From NCBI GenBank assembly GCA_022575985.1, contig JAKSXM010000107.1, positions 3,410,001-3,474,000 on the forward strand: DNA of 64,000 nucleotides, given 5' to 3'. Position 1 is the first letter of the stretch, and each line of letters starts with the position of its first letter. The notes beneath the pieces were generated by a model that was given only the letters and a program-made list of their open reading frames with translations, did not search any database and was not told the origin of the DNA. Source of the stretch: Anagrus nilaparvatae. Its lineage: Eukaryota > Arthropoda > Insecta > Hymenoptera > Mymaridae. The translations under genes and the position numbers were made by a program. This document shows, piece by piece, positions 56,493 through 64,000 of the stretch.

Positions 56493-59400
56493 CTGAAAAA
56501 ATAAAATTATTAAAATGAATCATTTTGCTGTTTTATTTGAAGTTTTTAGAAAACTAATGAATTTTATTAACATGTTTACTGCAAACTGATACATTAAATT
56601 TTGAGATGGAATATTGTTTTTTAAGATTTACAGTAAAGATGTCAAATAATAATTACTAATAAATATGATTAATATTCAATATTTTGCATAAAAAAGCATA
56701 ATTGCAAAAAATATTTAAAAAAAAAATTTTATTGATGATAATCAAGCTATAGCTAGTGCAAGTAACGAGTATTTGATAATATTTCATTTGTTTATTGATA
56801 AATTTTGCATAAATCAAAAGTTATAATCATTAAAAAAAAATAAAAATAAATAATATAAGTGCATTGAAATTTAAGTAAGTGTTTAATTTTTCTTAGCCAT
56901 AAATATTTTAACATGACGTATGATGCAATATGCAGACAATGTACAATTTAGTTTTGAAACATTCACGAGCATGATAATGATTGTTAGTTTAATTTGAAAA
57001 TTTATATTTTTGTTATTTACAACATTAATTCACAAAAAACATAATTATTTAACGATTATATTTAAATTTTTGGTATATAATGAACAATTAATTAAATTTA
57101 TAACAAGAATAAAAAAAAATGAAGTAAGACCCTTTTAAAGACCAATCATTGCTAGAAAAAAAACTGAAACTTACTTGTAAATTTTTTTGATTTTAGAAAA
57201 AACTAAAAATTTTAATTGTAATGAAAAATTAAAGTAATTTTCAGTTTCTGGAAATATTTTTTTTTAATTTTTCAGCAAAGTTTTAAAATTAAAATAATAA
57301 AAAAAGCCCCATAGGAATCCCAGTCTGGCAAAACTCATGTTAAATACCATCTTCATGTTCATTCCTGTAAGTGACACCTTCGTGACTATGAGCTCTTCCA
57401 AGCCTGTGAAGTCTAGCCATTTGGGCCGCAATTTTATAATCTGGAGGAATTCTACAATCAATTCCTGGTCTCATTGCCATTAAGCCAGGTACTGAAGATC
57501 TTGATGAAATTGAAACTAATGGTGGTGGTAATGGTGGTGGAGGCATACAAGTTGTCAGATTCATTCCACTGCTTATTACTCCACCTGAAAATCCTTTGGG
57601 TTTCTTGGGCTCACGTTTGTTTTTCATTTCTTATATGATAAATTATTTTATTTTTTGTGTTTATTAGTATCACAAGGTTAATTTAAATTATTTGTGCGAT
57701 TTTTGATAAGTTTTAGTTAGTATAATAAAAAGGCTAAATTTTAAAATTTAAAAACAACTTTCAATTAATTTTTTTCTACTACAAAAAAAAAATCAAATTA
57801 TAATTTTTATCTATCTTTAAAATTTTACTTATCAATAAAATCGCATTTTCTACAATTATTTATGTCCTTTAATTTTTAAGATCAACATAATTACTATAAC
57901 TACAAGCTCAACAAACTTAACTTTTAATCTAACTAAACTGTTAAATTTTTTATTTACTTATTTTAAAGTAATTAATTATTAATTTCATTAAATATTAAGT
58001 TATACCACACATCACAACTATTCAAACATACAAAATATTAAATAATACTTTTACACATCACATGCGCATCCAGTTTATAATATCGAGTAACAGCATGCCC
58101 GATGCAAACAAAAGCAAACATAATATGTAAGTTTCTATTCAAGGAGAAAAATTAGTCAAGCCAAAGAGGATTAAAAGAAAAATAATGGATGAACTAAAAA
58201 AGCAAGGAAATTTCACCAGAAGCAAACTCACCATCAGAAGGACAAAGCATATTGTTACAATAATGTTGGTGATAATGATGGCAATGTTGCTGATATTGAC
58301 GTTGATGAGGATGATTATTATTATTCGTTATAGGAAGAGGAGGTAACACCGCCACAGCATGTGGAAAAGGTGGTGTGCAACCACCTCTTACAAATGTTCC
58401 TGATTCCATTGAAAAGAGTTTTGTTAAAACAGGAGTAAATTTTAATTTAGGATGATATTCGATGATGGTGGTAAAAAGTACTTTTTAATTTTCAAAGCAT
58501 AAGCTTGAGAGCAGAAAGCTTTACATTAATTTACATTTTTCTTTTTAAATTTTATTTTAATTTAAAAAGTTTGATTATTTGATTTCTTTTTTGTCAAAAA
58601 AGTTCTACATTGTTTTATGCTTTCTAGCGTATAAACAAGTTTTAATAAAAAAAAATTTTAGTTGATTATTTACATGAAGAAACAAACTTTTATAAAAAAA
58701 ATTATTTACTTATAATTTACCATTACTAAATCTAGCTACTTTTTAGTTTTATTTACTTTATGTTTGCTATTAAAATTTTAACTTTTATTTATCTACCTTA
58801 GCTATGGTTATTCAAATATTTACAAAATGAAATTTTCTAAATATATTTGTTAAATTAAACAAGCCCTACTAATTTAAACCACCAAAAATTTCATTTCAAA
58901 AACAATTTTCAGTGATTAAATTTAAAACCTTCAAATCGAATAATTAAAAATTTTTAAACCTAATAACATCTAGTTCCCATAATTCAAAGCTTTTTTAATT
59001 CTAAAAGCATGCCATGTACCACATATTATTTGTCCATTTTTTAAATATCCTGCTCTTAGTATTGTTTACTTTTAAATTTACAATGAATCTTTTATTCTCA
59101 TTTACATACCTTGCATGGCAGAATGCCTTCTTTGTAAAGGTGGTGGACTTCCACCTGCTTCTACGCTGCTTCCGCTGTGACTATCCAATTGAGTACTATG
59201 ACCACTGTCACTGCTTGTTACAGAACCTACACAAATTTTCCCCAACACAAACTTCTATAACTTGACTGCTTCAATTTTGCTCTCATTTTTAAAATAATTA
59301 ATTTTTTCATTTTTTATCATGTATTTAATTTTTGCTGCACGCCAAATATCAAGTTAAGTATACAGTTTTTTATCAATTTGTTCATTTAAACTTATCTTAG

Positions 59401-62400
59401 GATTAATATATGAAGTGACATGAAATGAATCAAAAATATTAGCTTTAATAAATAATTACTTAATAAATTGAAATTTTTATAAATGCGTGCTCGCGTGGAA
59501 CACCAATTAAGGATAAATATTATGATAAGATTGAATGATTTTTGCGTTACGGCAGTGCAATGTGCAAAAAAAAAAAATACAAATAAAAAAGAACCTTTCA
59601 TTCATTTAAATTTTTTTTTTTCATTTCAATGACTTGCACAAATTTCATAATCATTCATACAATTTTTTGTTGCAATTTTATCATTATCCTTGCACCTCAA
59701 AATCTCTCAGACTTTCTTTCTCTACTGTTTTTTATTCACAATTATTTTAAGATATTAATTAAATTTTTTTAATCAAAAAATTATAATTATAATAAAATGA
59801 TCATGATTAATGATAAAGCTCTGAATTAAAAGTTTTCAATACAGCTAGAAATTAAGAATAAGAAAAACAGATAGAGAAAGACTTTTATAATATATTCCAG
59901 TTAGAGCGAGCAATTTCTAAAAATAACTTTAAAACTCACCACTTGTCATAGTTTTCCTAAGAGGTTGAAGATTACTAAGACTAGTGACACTACTGCTTTC
60001 AGCACTTAAATCAACAGGCGGTGGTAATCCTGATGGTGTATCGCTGTGTGATCTTTCGTGCATAGGTATTCGACTACCTGATCCAACTCTTCGTGGAGCA
60101 CCAGGACTTGGTTCTAAATTCGAATGCATACCAAGTCCAGGTACTGGCAGCTGTGGAGTGCAGTGTTTTGGTTGATAAGGCCTTGTTTTATGTGGATCGG
60201 ATAAAGCTAACATTTTTCGAACTGCTTGAGGAGATGCTGCTCCGAATTTGGTACCTTAACAAAATTAAAAAATTTTATTTAGTGTATTATTCGAAAAATA
60301 ATTTATTCTTAAGTTACCTTGTATACTCTTTCTTCCCTCACTTGTACTGCTAGCACTACTAGTAGTTGAGAGTGTTGGAGAAGGATGCCTTCTTCCTCTA
60401 GAACTTCCAAGTGGTACAGCTGCAGCCATGGCAACTGCACCAGCATGTGGTTCGCACTCTACAGAAAGCTGATGAAGTTTTTCTTCATCTGTTATTACTT
60501 TCATATTTGTAAGATACGTTTTCACTCGTCTAACCATTTGTGCTTCTTCAAACATTTTCTTTGGGTTTGGTGCCGCAGCTGATTTTTTCCTTCGTTTTAC
60601 TGTAGCAGTTTGTGTGGTAATTTGATTTCCAGTAGTCATTTGATTTAAGGATGCCATTGCAGAACTTGGTGGTTGACCACCACGCTCCAACATCGTTGTT
60701 GGATCATAAGTAGATGAACACATGCTTGTTAAGGTACGAACTTCTTTTGCTATCATTCTTAATTTTTCAAAATTATATAAACCTTCTACAATTGAATCGT
60801 TTCCAAGATTAATGAAAGTTAAATCTTTTTTGACGACCGGATAAAATGGAATCTAGAAAAAAAATGTCATATTGATATTTTTAACAAAATTTTACAGCAG
60901 AAAAGTAACGTTTCTTACAATTGGTGGTTGTGTTTGTTCATTGGCTACTAATTGTCTATATTTGCTCATATTTCTACTTGGATCCATAAGTTCTTGTAAA
61001 TCGCTAAAAAGTCTTTGATATTTACTTGGAAGCTTTTCCCAGGAAGCTCTTAATCTCGACGTTGCACCATGTCCCAGGCCAGAAATAATTGCAAACATTG
61101 AATTGAAATTTTTACATTCCTTGCATTGACCTGATTAATTTTTTTAAATAATTGAAAATATTTTAAATAAAGATTTTGAAAATTAATTATTTCAATAAAC
61201 TTACGAGCTATTTTAATAAACTGCTTAATTATTTTACTGCGTCGAACAAGATTATGCTCAGAACAAACTTCGGTGACAACCCAAAACATTTCTCTATTTA
61301 CCAGTTCTGCAAATTGACTTAACATCGGTGTGCTATACCTACTTTTTAATTCAAATAAGTCATCAACATATTCTGTGGATTCAATTTGCCTAAAAATACT
61401 AAAATCTTGAAGGGTTAATTGAACGGCTACTTCAACAGCATTTAGTTGTAAAAAATGAACTTGAGATTCTCTTATTAAATCTGGTGCTTGCTCATCAGCT
61501 ACTAATGTTTCCGAAAGTCCATTTGTTTTTAAATAATAACGAGAACTTAAACCTATTCTTTCAGCTAAATTCTGTAATTGATCTGGTAGCCTACGTTGTT
61601 TTATCATACCCCCTTCACCGACGCTGACTTCTGCTAATGAAAAATTAGAACTGCTTTCGGTAATACCAAATTCTTGAAGCGCAAGCATCACAACTTCATG
61701 TGCAGTAGTTTCTTTATGAACAAGTAGATATTTACAAGTTTGATCGGCTTTATATACTTTTAGTACATGTTCTGGATAATCTGGTTGCCTAAGATCATCA
61801 TAGCAATATAATGTTGTTAGATCTGGATTACTTCTTGAGTGATATAGATTTGACGTTGTTTGAGCAAGTCCAGTTCCTGGTGGCGTATGCGGAGGTCCAA
61901 GAGGATCGTCCAAGTGCACACCATCACTAAAATTTACATATGTATACGTTAATAATTGAAATTAAAAAATTTTTTTAAAATATTTTAGCTCAAAATACTT
62001 ACTTTATTGTATTCTTTGGCAAAATATTCATTTTCATGAGAGCTTTCTGTAATCTTCTTTTGGGGCCAAGTGTCATGAAACCCTTATGTTCTTTTTTAGA
62101 ATCTTTCGAGCAAGGAGATAAATTATTACTATCATTAGGAATGAGAAGTTGAACGCTGTTCATAATGGGGTTTAAGGAGTTAACAGGTGTAGTTAATGGG
62201 TCTACATGAGTTGACAATCTTATTCGAGGATCAGTCTGCAATCGTGGAAGAATTTCAGGTTTTGTTCTACCACGAGGTCTTGGAGAATTTTCTGGCATTT
62301 GTAACATTTCTTTAAAAGCTGTAAATTGTAAAAAATATTTTCAATTAAAATTAAAATTATTGTCTTTAAGCTATTTGCAATTACCTAAAAGATTTGATTT

Positions 62401-63899
62401 AACAGTAATACTTAAATGTGTAGAACCTCTCAAAATTTCTAAAGCCCTAGAATGGTTAACATGTTCAAAACTTTGTCCATTAACTTCGAGTATTTGATCA
62501 CCTCGCTTTAACCCTACATCTTCAGCTTTTGATTTTTTTTCAACTTTTGAAATAAATATACCAAAACCTCTTTCGTAGCCTCCTAGTATACTAAAATGAA
62601 GGACTTCATCTCTGCTCGGCCTTGCTAAGGTTACATTTCTTGTTCTTGCTTTAGCAGCGCATGCAATATTTAGTAGTCTAAAGAATGAATAACATTAATA
62701 TTTGTTGCTTAAAAAAATCATTGCTTGAATTTATTACCTTTGTTGTCCCTGCATTTTTTCTCGTTCTAAGACTGCTTCAAATTTTTCTAAAAATTCCATC
62801 ATTGCAGGATCGGTTTCAAAGTCAGTAAAATGATTATTAACCCATAATAAAACAACCCTAGCAACCCTATCTCTGGCTTGCATTTCATCAAACCACTCTA
62901 ATAATTGATTAGCTACTAATAATGGATTATCAACGAATGTTCTGTGTGTTAACAAAAAGTCTTCTACATATGTAGGATCTGTAATACTGTTGTCTTCTAT
63001 TAATTGTAACATTAATCGTTCTGGCGTCCCTCTAATAACAACGTGACCACGTCTAGATACGCCATCCATAGCACCTCTTAATTCAGTAACTAGAACTACC
63101 CTTCCATTTTCCTCATGTTTTTTTGTATTTTCTTCTCCTTGATGCTGTATTCTATAGTAATCTGCTTGAGTGACACAGACAAATTGACAATCATCGCACC
63201 TAATAACAAAAATTATTAATACCTCAACTATAGAAAATTTTTAAATGCAAAAAAGTCTTTAATTACTTTGTCCTCATTATTCCGCGATGAAGTAGCCTTT
63301 CCATTGTTGGTAAAATACCAAAACTGTCACCAACATGTAATTGTTCAATTTCTCCATTACTGTGTTCAACTTCTACTGTACCATTAATTAAAACGCTCCA
63401 ACTATCTAATTCTTCACCATCATTAAGAACTACCATCCCAGATCTTTCTACAACGGCAAAGACCATAACAGAGCACAAAGCTCGTCTAACTGCTAAAGTC
63501 ATATTTGTAAATGCTTTTAAATGCTGTGTAAGTTCTAAAAGGATTTCAATATCTTCTTCAGATCTTTCAATTGGATCTTTTTCTAAACATTCCCTCACTG
63601 TATCTCTCACTACTAGACTCTACAAATTACAAATAAGTTTAAATTAAAAAATTCTGATATTTAATAAACAATCTAAAATCACTTACATCCAAACTCTCGG
63701 CAAGATCTTCATCTTCATCACTGTCTACAATTGACTCCATTAACCCTGACAGATCAACTTCATCCGGATCTGCATCCAAAGAACTTTGTACAGAAGTCAT
63801 TGTGTCCGAACCACTGTATGCAGAACTTGTATCACTCGAATGACTACTTCTGTTTGATTTTTGATACAACTCCGGCCTGCCTGTAAGGCCTTGTGAGAA
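56461..63899 (-). CDS. Gef26: Rap guanine-nucleotide exchange factor, PDZ-GEF type (3' 13 exons; 5' end outside window)
   Basis: Coding exons (minus): 63899-63687, 63619-63267, 63199-62738, 62677-62385, 62318-62003, 61926-61205, 61130-60919, 60852-60318, 60254-59940, 59226-59110, 58399-58232, 57584-57348, 56492-56461. All introns are GT-AG, phases agree, and the total is 3975 nt (1324 residues plus stop). Domain order in this partial chain: acidic/Ser-rich segment; cyclic-nucleotide-binding-like domain (about 100-200); REM (about 235-340); PDZ (about 355-440); Ras-association (about 590-680); CDC25-type RasGEF (about 700-900); Ser/Pro-rich tail; C-terminal PDZ ligand DEDAQVSAV. This order is that of RAPGEF2/6 and Drosophila Gef26/dizzy, which load GTP on Rap1 at membranes and adhesion sites. 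The nucleotide-binding fold lacks the usual Glu/Arg phosphate-binding pair (reads [17 protein letters not shown]), as known for PDZ-GEFs, so cAMP binding is unlikely. The first exon here starts in phase 0 after an acceptor TTTTCAG. Confidence 0.96.
57348..57584 (-). CDS. Gef26: Gef26 exon: Pro-rich segment and penultimate tail
   Basis: [20 protein letters not shown], then [20 protein letters not shown] and [18 protein letters not shown]-x(4)-Q-x-(A/S)-R is conserved near the C-terminus of the family. Donor GATG|GTATTT leads to the final exon. Read-through would give a stop two codons later, a possible short isoform lacking the PDZ ligand. Confidence 0.9.
58232..58399 (-). CDS. Gef26: Gef26 exon: His/Gln-rich segment
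   Basis: [20 protein letters not shown] followed by Asn runs and [20 protein letters not shown]. Splice sites GGAATCAG|GA and GATG|GTGAGT, phase consistent. This low-complexity exon may be alternatively used. Confidence 0.8.
59110..59226 (-). CDS. Gef26: Gef26 exon: short Ser-rich segment
   Basis: 117 nt encoding [20 protein letters not shown] and [12 protein letters not shown], between ...GTAG and GTATGT. S-D-S-G-H-S is a short conserved motif in the tail of PDZ-GEFs. Phase fits both neighbours. Confidence 0.88.
59940..60254 (-). CDS. Gef26: Gef26 exon: Pro/Ser-rich tail
   Basis: [20 protein letters not shown] matches the family's conserved S-P-Q-A-(x)-K-x-L-S-L segment, followed by Pro-rich and Ser-rich sequence ending KTMTSG. 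The adjacent plus-strand frames are shadows of this exon. Confidence 0.9.
60318..60852 (-). CDS. Gef26: Gef26 exon: end of RasGEF domain and Ser-rich region
   Basis: [20 protein letters not shown] and [20 protein letters not shown] finish the GEF domain. A basic KRRKKS and the conserved [20 protein letters not shown] segment follow, then a Ser/Thr-rich stretch. Confidence 0.94.
60919..61130 (-). CDS. Gef26: Gef26 exon: RasGEF catalytic core
   Basis: Completes the split Arg and reads [20 protein letters not shown], then [20 protein letters not shown] and [14 protein letters not shown]. The [12 protein letters not shown] block and following helices form the Rap-contacting helical hairpin region of CDC25-type GEFs. 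Confidence 0.96.
61205..61926 (-). CDS. Gef26: Gef26 exon: Ras-association domain and start of RasGEF domain
   Basis: The longest exon (722 nt). RA domain: [56 protein letters not shown]. RasGEF begins [20 protein letters not shown] and runs to [30 protein letters not shown]. The open frame continues into the intron but a consensus donor C|GTAAGT ends the exon. Confidence 0.95.
62003..62318 (-). CDS. Gef26: Gef26 exon: PDZ-RA linker
   Basis: [20 protein letters not shown] to [20 protein letters not shown]. Low-complexity linker with the conserved FKEML and basic [10 protein letters not shown] segments of the family. Donor A|GTAAGTATT. Confidence 0.9.
62385..62677 (-). CDS. Gef26: Gef26 exon: PDZ domain
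   Basis: Complete PDZ in one exon: [20 protein letters not shown], carboxylate loop around [11 protein letters not shown], then [19 protein letters not shown] and [16 protein letters not shown]. Confidence 0.95.
62738..63199 (-). CDS. Gef26: Gef26 exon: end of CNB-like fold and REM (RasGEF_N) domain
   Basis: [20 protein letters not shown] closes the nucleotide-binding fold. The REM domain follows, with [33 protein letters not shown] and [17 protein letters not shown]. It stabilises the GEF domain in the family. Confidence 0.94.
63267..63619 (-). CDS. Gef26: Gef26 exon: cyclic-nucleotide-binding-like domain
   Basis: Begins [16 protein letters not shown]. It contains [20 protein letters not shown], the beta-roll [20 protein letters not shown] and [20 protein letters not shown]. 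The phosphate-binding Glu and Arg of true cAMP sensors are not present. Confidence 0.93.
63687..63899 (-). CDS. Gef26: Gef26 exon: Ser-rich and acidic linker
   Basis: Starts [20 protein letters not shown] after AATTTTCAG and ends ...AESLD before GTAAGTG. It carries a Ser-rich run ([12 protein letters not shown]) and an acidic run ([14 protein letters not shown]). In-frame text 5' of the acceptor is intron. Confidence 0.9.
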
Positions 63900-64000
63900 C
63901 TGAAAATTAAAATTTTTCATTGTTGTGATTGCTACATATATTTTTATTATATAGTAATTTAATCAATTAATAAAACATGTTAATTGAAATTTTTTATATT
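63900..64000 (-). other. Gef26: Intron of Gef26 running off the window
   Basis: AT-rich with a polypyrimidine acceptor. Upstream exons are not in the window. Confidence 0.7.

Noticed and set aside
57264..57461. Minus-strand open frame overlapping the penultimate Gef26 exon
   Set aside because: Different reading frame of the same exon; the conserved frame continues to the VSAV exon.
59984..60582. Plus-strand open frames at 59984-60175, 60093-60353 and 60385-60582
   Set aside because: All are antisense shadows of well-supported Gef26 exons, two of them crossing splice sites.
1..64000. Endogenous viral sequence (including polydnavirus-like genes)
   Set aside because: No viral capsid, polymerase or envelope motif was seen. 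The only polymerase motifs are LINE reverse transcriptases.

Overview
This is a nuclear window from an AT-rich, repeat-packed arthropod genome, most probably an insect. Supporting signs are small GT-AG introns, an insect-type PDZ-GEF gene ending in the conserved PDZ ligand VSAV, non-LTR retrotransposons and many inverted-repeat DNA elements. I cannot name the species. Only three host genes can be supported. The rest is mobile-element debris, much of it in long foldback (inverted-repeat) elements.

Layout. 1-10.3 kb: a GC-rich minisatellite, a decayed LINE reverse transcriptase on the minus strand (3236-4866), and a 3.46-kb terminal-inverted-repeat element (6490-9952). That element splits a dispersed repeat and carries ~155-bp minisatellite units; a head-to-head partner array lies outside it at 4868-6060. 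10.3-14.1 kb: a 28S rRNA fragment (10297-10388), 24-bp minisatellites and LINE scraps. 14.1-18.8 kb: a three-exon plus-strand gene (15156-18444) predicted to encode a 180-aa secreted protein consisting of one insulin-receptor-type L domain. Its first exon lies between the arms of a long inverted repeat, and its introns hold further palindromes. 18.8-36 kb: a stack of foldback elements. These include a TTAA-flanked element with 312-bp arrays (23042-25284) and a TAA-flanked element with 151-bp arrays around a decayed gene fragment (25582-27572). Two LINE relics follow, one interrupted by a TA-flanked insertion, then a tRNA-like sequence. 36.1-36.7 kb: a six-finger C2H2 zinc-finger gene on the minus strand. 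38-48 kb: further repeats and an element with ~290-bp inverted repeats (46211-47427) that contains the tail of an integrase-type protein. 48.1-54.1 kb: a composite foldback element invaded by a nearly intact LINE, by another TTAA-flanked foldback element, and by a 5'-truncated LINE.

54.8-63.9 kb: the last 13 coding exons of a Rap guanine-nucleotide exchange factor (PDZ-GEF; Drosophila Gef26/dizzy, vertebrate RAPGEF2/6) on the minus strand. The exons total 3975 nt with every splice phase consistent, giving 1324 residues. In order they carry a cyclic-nucleotide-binding-like domain, a REM domain, a PDZ domain, a Ras-association domain, the CDC25-type GEF domain and the C-terminal PDZ ligand. Upstream exons lie beyond the right edge.

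The three genes have no visible functional link. The most notable items are the stand-alone insulin-receptor-like L-domain protein, the recurring design of TIR elements filled with opposed minisatellite arrays, and the LINE whose 5' junction is a tandem repeat made of flank plus LINE sequence. Coordinates of diverged repeats are approximate because alignments were made by eye.
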